This document shows positions 18,409 to 26,084 of a stretch of 64,000 nucleotides of DNA, piece by piece; the stretch's first letter is position 1, and the number at the start of each line of letters is the position of its first letter. Source of the DNA: JACPFV01 sp038043245 (GTDB lineage Bacteria; Pseudomonadota; Gammaproteobacteria; Nevskiales; Nevskiaceae); assembly GCA_038043245.1 (NCBI GenBank), contig JBBTCH010000012.1, positions 23,496 through 87,495 of the forward strand, written 5' to 3'. A program made the translations under genes and the position numbers. The notes beneath the pieces are model-generated. The model ran no database searches and was not told where the DNA came from. It saw only the letters and a program-made list of their open reading frames with translations.

Positions 18409-19491
18409 GTGAAAAAAACCTTCTGGGGTATTGGCATCGTTGTGGTCGTGACCGCCACGGCTGCACTGTTGTTGAAGCAACCTGCGGTGCAGGACCGGCT
18501 GGTGGAAAAGATCATCCGCAAGAACATGGACAACCGCGACCGCCAGGCGCTGTTCGCCGACGACGCGCTGCGACTGCTGGTCTGCGGCAGTTCGTCGCCG
18601 TTCCCGTCCGACGAACGTGCGCGGCCCTGCCTCGCCGTCATCGCCGGCGGCAAGTTCTACGTGGTCGACACCGGCCCCGGCTCGTGGAACCGCATGGCGC
18701 TGCTGCGCATCCCGGGCGAGCGCATCGGCGGCGTGATGTTCACCCACTTTCATTCGGATCACGTCGGCGACCTCGGCGAATTCAACATGCAGACCTGGGT
18801 TGCGGGACGCGACGCCCCGCTGCAAGTCTACGGACCGGCGGGTATCGAGCGACTCGTCGCCGGATTCCGCGAGGCCTATGCGCTCGACACCGGTTACCGC
18901 ATCGCCCATCACGGCGCCGAGATGCTGTCGCTGGAGCGCGGCCAGATGCAGGCGCGGCCTCTCGTCTTGGACAGCAAGGGGGGACTGCGCCCGGTACTCA
19001 CCGAGGGTGATCTGAAAGTCAGCGTGTTCCCGGTCACGCACACACCCATCGACCCGGCGGTCGGCTACCGTTTCGACTACAAAGGCCGCTCGCTGGTCAT
19101 CAGCGGCGACACCATCAAGGACAAAAACCTGATTGCCGCATCGCGCGGCGCCGATGTACTGGCGCACGAGGTGCAGAACCAGCACATGGTGGCCCAGCTG
19201 CGCGAGGCCGCTCATGAACTCGGCCGTCCGCGGCTGGAGAAAATCTTCAGCGACATCCCGAGCTATCACACCAGCCCGGTCGAAGCCGCCGAGGCCGCCA
19301 ACGAAGCCGGCGTGGCGACGCTGCTGATGTATCACCTGACACCGCCGCCGCCCAATGCCATCGCCGAATCCGCGTTTCTGCGCGGCGTCGCCGAGGTGCG
19401 GCCGCAAGGCATCGTGATGGCGCGCGACGGGATGGTCATCGAGCTGCCGCTGGCCGGTGGCGTGGCCGTGGTGCGCCAGTTGAACTGGTAA
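18409..19491 (+). CDS. MBL-fold metallo-hydrolase, membrane-anchored
   Basis: 360 aa from a GTG directly abutting the previous stop. An N-terminal hydrophobic helix (GIGIVVVVTATAALLL) exports or anchors it. The metallo-beta-lactamase motif is THFHSDH (His113, His115, Asp117, His118). Later ligands are in FPVTHTPIDP and ISGDT. The overall pattern resembles arylsulfatase/RNase-Z-like MBL enzymes (AtsA type). It is the last gene of the argH-ceramidase run; a role on sulfated or phosphorylated lipid is possible but unproven. Confidence 0.8.
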   Translation: MKKTFWGIGIVVVVTATAALLLKQPAVQDRLVEKIIRKNMDNRDRQALFADDALRLLVCGSSSPFPSDERARPCLAVIAGGKFYVVDTGPGSWNRMALLRIPGERIGGVMFTHFHSDHVGDLGEFNMQTWVAGRDAPLQVYGPAGIERLVAGFREAYALDTGYRIAHHGAEMLSLERGQMQARPLVLDSKGGLRPVLTEGDLKVSVFPVTHTPIDPAVGYRFDYKGRSLVISGDTIKDKNLIAASRGADVLAHEVQNQHMVAQLREAAHELGRPRLEKIFSDIPSYHTSPVEAAEAANEAGVATLLMYHLTPPPPNAIAESAFLRGVAEVRPQGIVMARDGMVIELPLAGGVAVVRQLNW

Positions 19492-19516
19492 CCGCTGAAA
19501 GCGAGCGCGCTTAGCC

Positions 19517-20524
19517 TCAGAACTTGGCCGAAAGACTCACCGCGCCAAATCGGTCGCCGCGGTCCTGTCCACTGAATTCCTTGGTGCGGTAGACCAGCGT
19601 GTAGGAGAGTCTCAACCCGCCGAGGGTCATCGCGGCGCCTGCCTGGATATCGGCGACGAAATAGCGCTTGTTCACACTCAGACTGTCTCCGTCGGTATTG
19701 CCGTCGAGAAACAGGTTGCGGCCGATGGCGCGCCCGTCGACGCCGCCGAATAAATACCAGCCCACCGCGCTGCGCGGCAGAAAAAATCCGGAGCCGGGCA
19801 GGCTCGGGCGAATGCGCGGCGCGCCAAAATCATTGCTCAGATCCTTGCCAATGCGCAGCATCAACCCGGCATTGAGATAGGTGCCGACGTTGCCGAGGCT
19901 GCCGCCCAGATGCGGGGTCGCATCAACCCCGAGCCCCAGTATTTCGGTCTGCGCCAGCGCACGCCATTTGCGCTCGTAGATCAGCGCGGCGCCCGGCTCG
20001 TCGTGCAACTGGTTGCGCCAGCCCAGCGCCTCATCGACGCCGATCAATCGGTGGAAGTTGTTCTGCACGCCCTCGCCGCCGGCCGAAGGTCCGACAATGC
20101 CCAGATCCAGCTCCCAGGTGCTCAAGGTGTTCTCGGTTTCGGCGAGCACGGCAAAGCCGCCGTAGAGCCAGCCGGCATACGGGCGCTCGCCGGGTTGCGG
20201 CCCGCGAACCGTTGTGTCCATCGGCGTATAGATGTTGTGGCCCAGCACATAGCCCGCACGCAGCGCGGCGCTTTCGGGCATGCCCGGCAGGATCTCCGCA
20301 AAACTGCGCAGCAGGCCCGGCACTTCATTCTTCGGCGACAGGTAGGACAGCTGCAAGCCGTTGGTGTAGTGGCGGTCTGTGCCGGAAAACTTGTCGTTTT
20401 CCACCAACACATTGAACGTCCCTTCCGGAGCGTCATCGTCAGCCGCGGTGGCTGCGCATCCCACGCAAAGCAACAATAGCCCGGCCAGCGCCCGATGCAG
20501 GGCGCTGCCCTGAGCCTTGATCAT
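19517..20524 (-). CDS. LpxR-like lipid A deacylase (DUF2219), outer-membrane barrel
   Basis: 335 aa with a signal peptide (LLLLCVGCAATAA). The N-terminus FNVLVENDKFSGTDRHYTNG is the LpxR signature, holding the calcium/active-site region, and the C-terminus ends in an aromatic beta strand (LSAKF). LpxR enzymes remove the 3'-acyloxyacyl group from lipid A. It converges with the MBL gene. The enzymatic role is by family only. Confidence 0.82.
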   Translation of the reverse strand: MIKAQGSALHRALAGLLLLCVGCAATAADDDAPEGTFNVLVENDKFSGTDRHYTNGLQLSYLSPKNEVPGLLRSFAEILPGMPESAALRAGYVLGHNIYTPMDTTVRGPQPGERPYAGWLYGGFAVLAETENTLSTWELDLGIVGPSAGGEGVQNNFHRLIGVDEALGWRNQLHDEPGAALIYERKWRALAQTEILGLGVDATPHLGGSLGNVGTYLNAGLMLRIGKDLSNDFGAPRIRPSLPGSGFFLPRSAVGWYLFGGVDGRAIGRNLFLDGNTDGDSLSVNKRYFVADIQAGAAMTLGGLRLSYTLVYRTKEFSGQDRGDRFGAVSLSAKF

Positions 20525-20550
20525 GGGTAGCGTTCTCTGTGCTTTCGACG

Positions 20551-21021
20551 TCAGGACTTGCCCTTGCCGTGCTCCTTGCCCTTCTTGGCCTTGTCCTTGC
20601 CACCACCCGCTTTGCCGCCGCCGGATTTACCGCCACCTTTGCCACCGCTGTATTGCAGATTGCCGCTCTTGAGTCGGTGGAATTCATCGGAACCCGGTTT
20701 GATGCCCAGCTGCTTGGCGATGACGCCCCAGCCTTTGCCCCGGTTGGATTCGTAGACTTCGATCACGCGTTCCGGCGGCAGGCCGGCCCATTGGCCGAGC
20801 TGGAACACCAGAAAGGCGTTGCCGGGATCGCCAACGCTGCCAATCACGGCGCGTACCTTGACCTGCGGCACACCAAACTGCGTGGACACCTGTGCCGAGA
20901 ATCCGTCCATGTCCACACGCGCCTGCGCGTTAACGTTGCTCAGAAAATCTTCCAGGCCGCCCGCGTGCACGGGGCCTGCCGAGAGTGCCAACAGCATGAG
21001 TAGAGTCGATTTTATTTTCAT
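20551..21021 (-). CDS. Periplasmic protein with Gly/Lys-rich tail
   Basis: 156 aa, no recognised family. A signal peptide ends near GPVHA. The middle (GWGVIAKQLGIKPGSDEFHRLK) looks helical and the last ~35 residues are low-complexity (GGKGGGKSGGGK then KKGKEHGKGKS), a basic tail that might bind nucleic acid or polyanions. I chose the start at KIKSTLL, which follows AGGAG. It is 22 bases downstream of the ydbL-like gene and probably co-transcribed. Confidence 0.7.
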   Translation of the reverse strand: MKIKSTLLMLLALSAGPVHAGGLEDFLSNVNAQARVDMDGFSAQVSTQFGVPQVKVRAVIGSVGDPGNAFLVFQLGQWAGLPPERVIEVYESNRGKGWGVIAKQLGIKPGSDEFHRLKSGNLQYSGGKGGGKSGGGKAGGGKDKAKKGKEHGKGKS

Positions 21022-21043
21022 CAGATTTCTCCTTGAGTCGTGG

Positions 21044-21634
21044 TTAGTTCTGCTTCCAGCCGCCAGCGTCCTCGTACCACCAGCCGGATTGTGCCTTGGC
21101 CATCCAGCGCTGCGCGAATACGCTCTGGATCTGGCCTTCCCACTGCGGCTGGCCATTGGCGACCGCGATCTCCCGGTACAAGGCCTTGCGGTCGTTGTTC
21201 TCGTCGGCGACCAGGCCTTTCGCCGCGTTGCGCTTGGCCAGCGGCACTGCGTTGGCGTCGCGCAGTTCCATCAGGCCGTCACCAGTCAGGCCGACCGCGC
21301 CCGAATCCAGCAGCGGTTTCAAGGCGGCGAAGCGCGCTTCCATCGAGGCCTTGATGCGTTGCACCTCGGGCGAACTGACATCGATGTTCGGCTGCTGGCC
21401 CTCGGCGGCCTGCGCCGGCGGTACGACGACATCCAGCAGGGCGACGAACAGACGCGACGGCAGGCTCGAGGTCGGCTGGGGCTCCTCGGCTTTCGGAGCC
21501 GGCGCACGCCACACATCGTCAATGATGCGATCCGCGGCTTTCTCCGCCGCCGCCGCCGGGAAATAGACGTTGATGGTGACGCAGGCGGTAGCCAGCAGGG
21601 CGCTGAAGAACGACATCGGCAGTTTGCGGGTCAT
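21044..21634 (-). CDS. YdbL-like (DUF1318) protein with lipoprotein-type N-terminus
   Basis: 196 aa. A signal sequence is followed by ATAC and VTINVYFPAAAAEKAADRI, a pattern seen in DUF1318 lipoproteins and reminiscent of YnbE's strand. The C-terminal ~100 residues (KRNAAKGLVADENNDRKALY; RWMAKAQSGWWYED) are the YdbL/DUF1318 domain. It lies just downstream of ydbH. In E. coli the set is ydbH-ynbE-ydbL, so this gene may do the work of both ynbE and ydbL. The lipobox is weak. Confidence 0.75.
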   Translation of the reverse strand: MTRKLPMSFFSALLATACVTINVYFPAAAAEKAADRIIDDVWRAPAPKAEEPQPTSSLPSRLFVALLDVVVPPAQAAEGQQPNIDVSSPEVQRIKASMEARFAALKPLLDSGAVGLTGDGLMELRDANAVPLAKRNAAKGLVADENNDRKALYREIAVANGQPQWEGQIQSVFAQRWMAKAQSGWWYEDAGGWKQN

Positions 21635-21696
21635 GGACGGCTCTCCAAGAAGGGTCGGATCCAGTATAGAACGTGGCAGATGGTTTTCCGTGCACA

Positions 21697-23565
21697 TCAT
21701 TCCAGCTTCGGCCCACCGGACGCCTGCGCCGATTTGAGTTGCGACAGCAGGTTGGTCCACGACACGCGTTGCGCGTAACCCACCACGTTGATGCGCGGCA
21801 GCCATGCGCCCTTGACCAGGTAATACCCCTTTTGTCCTTCGGCACTGCCTGCCGGCTCGACGCCATCCATCTGGCAGATGCCGTCGCGCAACACGCAGGA
21901 GATGCCGAGCCGGTCGTAGCCGAAATCTTCGAACACGCTCATGAACCCGTGCGCGAGAAACCCCGTCGGCCCGCCGCCGATGGCGGAGATATTGTCGATG
22001 GCGCGTTGCGAGATGCGGTGCTTGCTGTCGTCGTCCGGGGTCGAGTAGAGGCGCCCGTCGAAAGCCACCGGGCTCCAGTTGAGCAGGCGCAGGTTCTTGA
22101 CCTCGCCATCGAGCCGGCCGGTGATGCGGCCGAACGAGAATGTGCGCGTCAGCCGCTCAAGGTCGAGCCGACGCATCTCCAGGTCGGCCATCACCCGCGG
22201 CAGCACGCCGAACGGCTGCACCGCCTGCAGCTTGCTGACACGAAGGTTGCCATCGAACAACTGCGCTTCGAGCGCACCGTCAATCGTCCACACGTCATCG
22301 CGTACCGTGAGGCCCGGCAGGCGACCCGCCAGCGTGCCGGTGAATTCCGGCCAGCCGAGCGCCTTGCACAGCGCGGTCAGGTTCAGCGGCTCCAGCGCAC
22401 CGGTGAAATCGGCGTTGAGCTGCGCACCGCCGAGACCACGCAGCGCCAGACGCTCGACGTTGAGCGCGCCTTCCAGCAACGGCTGTCTCCAGGGTTCCAG
22501 CAGCGAAAAATCTTTCCCCTGCGCGCGAAACCTCATCTGCGAAGCACCAAGCGCTACCTTTTTGACAGCGCCGCCGCTCCATCTCAGTCGGGAGATCGCC
22601 GCGGACATTGGCGACCAGTGGACATCACCCGCCATCTCGTCCAGCGACAGGCCAAGCTTGTCAGCCTTGAAGTTCACGCCATCAAGTTGCACATCGAGGT
22701 TTTGTACCGCGCCATCGCTCAGCGCGAGTTGTGCACTCGCACGCCCATCGACGGTGACTCCGTCGAGCTTGCTGCCGATCAGAAACGGCTGCACGGCAGT
22801 TGCGACCAGCGGCGCCAGATCCTGCGCCTGTACGACAGCCATCAGCGTCAGCAATTTGAAGCCCGCGTCCAGCTGACCGCTGGCTTCGACGCGGCCCGCC
22901 TTGCCCAACACACTGACCCAACGCTCGATGCCCCAGCCCTTTGCATTCTTGATCAGCGCAGCGTCCAGCTTGATCGGCAGCACACCAAAGTCAGCAAACA
23001 CCGGCTCGGCGTAAACCTGGCCGCCCTGGGTTTTCAGCGCGATTTGCACACGGCCATTGTTGTGGAGACTCAGCTTCGCATCGGCCGACAGTTTCTCTGC
23101 CGCATAGCGGCCGCTGGCCTCACTGAAATTGAAATTCTTGGCATGCAGCTCAGCGTCGATCTGATCCGCATCCTGTGTCAACGCAAGCTGCAGACCCTGC
23201 GACGGCAAAGCCAGCGCGGCCTGCCAGCGCAGCGCGCTGTGAAACTCGAATCGCGCGGTGCCGTCCAGCTTACCGAGGCCCGGCGCGATAGCGGTGAATT
23301 TTGCCTTGTCGCAACGCGCGCCCTGTCCAGCCGCGAGTTCGCGGCAGCTCAGCCTGAGATCCTGGATCGGTGCCTGGCCTGTCAGCGTGATGGCGCCGAT
23401 GCGCAGCTGCAGAACCTTGGGCGGCAAAAGCTGGACTTCGATGTTCTCGGCACGCCAACCCGGCCCATCGACGCGGCGGATACTCAGCGAAAGATCGGAC
23501 GCAAGCGCAGCAGGGCTCGCAAGCACCAGGAACAGCGCCGCCCGCTTGAGGTGTTTCAAGGCCAT
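21697..23565 (-). CDS. ydbH: YdbH-like AsmA-family intermembrane lipid transport protein
   Basis: 622 aa with an N-terminal signal/anchor (ALFLVLASPAALA) and a long beta-rich body. YdbH, with TamB and YhdP, helps move phospholipid across the E. coli periplasm. The C-terminus SIRR...RYAAEKL and GGGPTGFLAHGFMSVFEDFG resemble the C-terminal domain of YdbH. It is shorter than the E. coli protein (~880 aa). The neighbouring DUF1318 gene supports the call. Confidence 0.75.
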   Translation of the reverse strand: MALKHLKRAALFLVLASPAALASDLSLSIRRVDGPGWRAENIEVQLLPPKVLQLRIGAITLTGQAPIQDLRLSCRELAAGQGARCDKAKFTAIAPGLGKLDGTARFEFHSALRWQAALALPSQGLQLALTQDADQIDAELHAKNFNFSEASGRYAAEKLSADAKLSLHNNGRVQIALKTQGGQVYAEPVFADFGVLPIKLDAALIKNAKGWGIERWVSVLGKAGRVEASGQLDAGFKLLTLMAVVQAQDLAPLVATAVQPFLIGSKLDGVTVDGRASAQLALSDGAVQNLDVQLDGVNFKADKLGLSLDEMAGDVHWSPMSAAISRLRWSGGAVKKVALGASQMRFRAQGKDFSLLEPWRQPLLEGALNVERLALRGLGGAQLNADFTGALEPLNLTALCKALGWPEFTGTLAGRLPGLTVRDDVWTIDGALEAQLFDGNLRVSKLQAVQPFGVLPRVMADLEMRRLDLERLTRTFSFGRITGRLDGEVKNLRLLNWSPVAFDGRLYSTPDDDSKHRISQRAIDNISAIGGGPTGFLAHGFMSVFEDFGYDRLGISCVLRDGICQMDGVEPAGSAEGQKGYYLVKGAWLPRINVVGYAQRVSWTNLLSQLKSAQASGGPKLE

Positions 23566-23606
23566 TTTCTGACCTTAACCAAAAAACACAAGCCGGGTTT
23601 TGGCCT

Positions 23607-23816
23607 TTATTCAGCCTTAAGCGGGGAGTGCTTACGAGCGGCAAGGATGCGCTCGACCTCTTGTTCCCAGCGCTTCAGCTCTTCGTCATAGCCTTCAAGC
23701 ACACAGATGCCACAACCACCGCCACAGCAATCGGGCATCTCGGGCTTGGGCGGCAGCTCCTCGTGGTTCGATACGCCCGGCGTTGCCGGGCTGCTCACCA
23801 CGAACGGGGAGGTCAT
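23607..23816 (-). CDS. Small oxidoreductase-like (PF09791-type) protein
   Basis: 69 aa. The motif PEMPDCCGGGCGICVLEGYD followed by ELKRWE is the oxidoreductase-like domain seen at protein N-termini in bacteria and eukaryotes; function is unknown. The five cysteines may bind metal. Its ATG overlaps the stop of the dehydrogenase gene (ATGA), so it is translationally coupled. Confidence 0.75.
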   Translation of the reverse strand: MTSPFVVSSPATPGVSNHEELPPKPEMPDCCGGGCGICVLEGYDEELKRWEQEVERILAARKHSPLKAE

Positions 23817-24706
23817 TTCTTCGGGAACAATTTTTTATTGATGCGATACAGCGCCGAGATGTCTTCCTCACCGAACCCCTGCTTCATCAGTTCTTCATAG
23901 GGCGCGAGTGTCGCCTCGGTCACTGGCAATTTGCCGCCGAGTGCGCGCGCCATGCGCTGCACGATCAGCAGATCCTTGTGATGCAGCGCCAGCTTGAAGC
24001 CCGGCGGATAGCGGCCTTCGACCATGGTCTTGCCGCGATGGTTGATAAACCACGAACCCGCGGCACCGGAGCCGGTGACTTCGATCACCTTCTCCAGCGG
24101 CAGGCCAAGCGCCTCGGCAAAGGCGAGGCCTTCGGTGACCGCGTGGTTGATGCCGGCGCACATGACCTGGTTCACCGCCTTGGTCGCCTGCCCGGCGCCG
24201 TGCGGGCCCATGTGCAGATGACGCGCACCCATCGCCGCGAACAGCGGCGCGGCTTCGGTGAAATCCTTCTGCTCGCCGCCGACCATGAAGGTGAGTTTGG
24301 CGTTCCTGGCGCCTTCGGTGCCGCCGGTGATCGGCGCATCGAGAAAGCGCGCGCCGACTTTTTTCAATCGCGCGGCGGCTTCGATTGCGGTTTCGCGCGC
24401 GACGGTCGAGGTGTCGATCACCAGTTTTCCGCGCGCTGCAGGGATCGCAAGTGCATCCACCATCTCCAGCACTTGCGCATCGGCGGTGACGCAGAGGATC
24501 GTCGTGTCGCAATCGCTCCACACATCGGCGGGGTTTTCTGCGGCACGCACACCGAACTCCGCAGTGAAGTTCTTCGCCTTGTCCGTACTGCGGTTCCACT
24601 CCGCGCCCAGCAGGTGCTTGCGCGCCAGATGGCTGGCCATGTGCCAGCCCATTGAACCCAGACCGATGAATCCTGTCCTGAGCATAGTCGAAGGGCCGGC
24701 TTTCAT
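23813..24706 (-). CDS. NAD(P)-dependent 3-hydroxyisobutyrate-dehydrogenase-type oxidoreductase
   Basis: 297 aa. The N-terminal Rossmann motif is GFIGLGSMGWHMA. The substrate signature is DAPITGGTEGARNAKLTFMV and the catalytic Lys is in GQATKAVNQ. The preferred substrate (hydroxyisobutyrate, tartronate semialdehyde or glyoxylate) cannot be told. The first ATG overlaps the thioesterase stop. A second ATG seven codons later lies inside a short dispersed repeat, so the N-terminal residues PSTMLRTG are repeat-encoded. Confidence 0.82.
   Translation of the reverse strand: MKAGPSTMLRTGFIGLGSMGWHMASHLARKHLLGAEWNRSTDKAKNFTAEFGVRAAENPADVWSDCDTTILCVTADAQVLEMVDALAIPAARGKLVIDTSTVARETAIEAAARLKKVGARFLDAPITGGTEGARNAKLTFMVGGEQKDFTEAAPLFAAMGARHLHMGPHGAGQATKAVNQVMCAGINHAVTEGLAFAEALGLPLEKVIEVTGSGAAGSWFINHRGKTMVEGRYPPGFKLALHHKDLLIVQRMARALGGKLPVTEATLAPYEELMKQGFGEEDISALYRINKKLFPKK
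24672..24695. repeat. TCCTGAGCATAGTCGAAGG-type short repeat
   Basis: Reads CCTGTCCTGAGCATAGTCGA then AGGG, a sequence recognisable as a common dispersed bacterial repeat type. Here it lies at the start of the dehydrogenase gene and contains an in-frame ATG. Confidence 0.6.
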
Positions 24707-25521
24707 GCGCCGCGCGCCTCAATGATCAGGCTCTGGTTGCTGCGACCGATCTCGCCCTGCTCATCGAGCAGACGCGTATCGGTGATGCCGCGCCCGCCGC
24801 CCTGCGGGATCGTGCGCGCATCGAGGCAGACCCATTCCCCCACCGGGGCGCGATGCAGATATACCGTGAGATCGGGATTGACGAAGCTGTAGTGGCGCAG
24901 ATCAAGACACAGACTGACGCCGTTGCCCGAATCCGCCGCGGTCATCACGCGCTGCAGCGGCGTCGGCGCCTCGCCCAGCACCAGCGGCTGGCGCATGCGC
25001 ATCCACATGGCGATGGCGCCACTGCCCCATTCGCCCTGCGCGATGCGCAGTTCCATGCCGGTGTGATAGCCGACGTCGGTGCTGAAGAACGGGAACCCGA
25101 AGGGTTTTGAAGCTTCCGGGCCGGGTGGACATTCGCGCGCCGCCGCGGTCGGCGTGGGCACCGGCACTTCGGCCTTGCGGATCGCCACGGCGCTGGCGTG
25201 CGCAAGCGTGGTGCCGTCAACCGATTTGAGTTCGGCCCGCAGCCACTGCACCTTGCGCCCCGCGCGCAGCGCACTCGCGCTCGTCACCAGCCGCGCGATG
25301 GGGATCGGCTTCAGGATCTCGACCGTCACCCGCGACAGCGAAAACGTGTCGCCGGCGAGCTGCTCCAGCGAGCGCGCCAGCAGCGCCGACGGCGGGCCGG
25401 CGTGCTGGAAGTCCGGATGCCAGGGCCCGCGCGTGAGCTCGGTGGCCTCGAACGCCGCGCCGTGCGGAACGAAAAACGCCGCAGGCTGCGTCACTCGTTT
25501 GTCGTTCAGGGCGTGGGACAC
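24703..25521 (-). CDS. Acyl-CoA thioesterase-like protein (double hotdog, PF13622 type)
   Basis: 272 aa. The first half (RGPWHPDFQHAGPPSALLAR; VTVEILKPIPIARL) and second half (DLRHYSFVNPDLTVYLHRAP; GGGRGITDTRLLDEQGEIGR) match two hotdog folds of thioesterase-superfamily proteins. It would hydrolyse acyl-CoA; chain length is unknown. GTG start, overlapping the lipoprotein gene upstream by 16 bases and the dehydrogenase downstream by 4, so the three are coupled. Confidence 0.8.
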   Translation of the reverse strand: MSHALNDKRVTQPAAFFVPHGAAFEATELTRGPWHPDFQHAGPPSALLARSLEQLAGDTFSLSRVTVEILKPIPIARLVTSASALRAGRKVQWLRAELKSVDGTTLAHASAVAIRKAEVPVPTPTAAARECPPGPEASKPFGFPFFSTDVGYHTGMELRIAQGEWGSGAIAMWMRMRQPLVLGEAPTPLQRVMTAADSGNGVSLCLDLRHYSFVNPDLTVYLHRAPVGEWVCLDARTIPQGGGRGITDTRLLDEQGEIGRSNQSLIIEARGA

Positions 25522-26072
25522 GCCTCAGGCTTGGGCACCGGCTTGGCTTCGGGGGGCTGGCGCTTGAGCGTGAAGGTGTTGGTCGTGGCTTTGCCGGCCT
25601 TGTACCAGGTCCAGGTCTGGGTCGCGTGATCCTTGTCCGCGATCGCGAGTTGCAGACGCCCCATGTACTCCTCGCCACTGGCCCAGTTGGTGATCGAATC
25701 GAAGCGCAAATCGAATTCGCCCGCCCGGGTGATGCGATGGGTCGGCATGCGCAGACGCGGCTGATTGCCGCTGGCGCAGTAATGCGTCATCAGCAGGCTG
25801 CCGCCGTCCATGTGGTAGAGGTTGGTCATTTCATGCGGCTTGCCGGGGAACATCACCTCGCGCAGCACGGCGCCTCCGGACGTCAATGTGATCCGGCCGG
25901 TGCCCTGCCACTTGCCATTGGCATCGTAGTAGTTCCAGTAGCCTTCGAGCGGTTTCAGCTGATCAAACAGCGCGCTGCGCTCCTGCGAGGTCGCCGGCGT
26001 TACCGCCACCGGCATCGGCGTACAGGCCGCCAACCAGAGTGTTGCAAGACCGACCAGGATTTTCACTTTCAT
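25506..26072 (-). CDS. Lipoprotein of unknown function
   Basis: 188 aa. Signal peptide with lipobox (LWLAAC). The body is lipocalin/DUF1579-like in look (LKPLEGYWNYYDANGKWQGT; YMGRLQLAIADKD; TWTWYKAGKAT), ending in a Pro-rich tail. It is 13 bases downstream of speA, on the same strand, and overlaps the thioesterase start by 16 bases. A beta-barrel ligand carrier is a guess. Confidence 0.65.
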   Translation of the reverse strand: MKVKILVGLATLWLAACTPMPVAVTPATSQERSALFDQLKPLEGYWNYYDANGKWQGTGRITLTSGGAVLREVMFPGKPHEMTNLYHMDGGSLLMTHYCASGNQPRLRMPTHRITRAGEFDLRFDSITNWASGEEYMGRLQLAIADKDHATQTWTWYKAGKATTNTFTLKRQPPEAKPVPKPEACPTP

Positions 26073-26084
26073 GAGTCTCTCCTT

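Noticed and set aside
21673..23691. Long open frame opposite ydbH
   Set aside because: YdbH has a signal peptide and neighbours that fit. The reverse frame has no recognisable domain.
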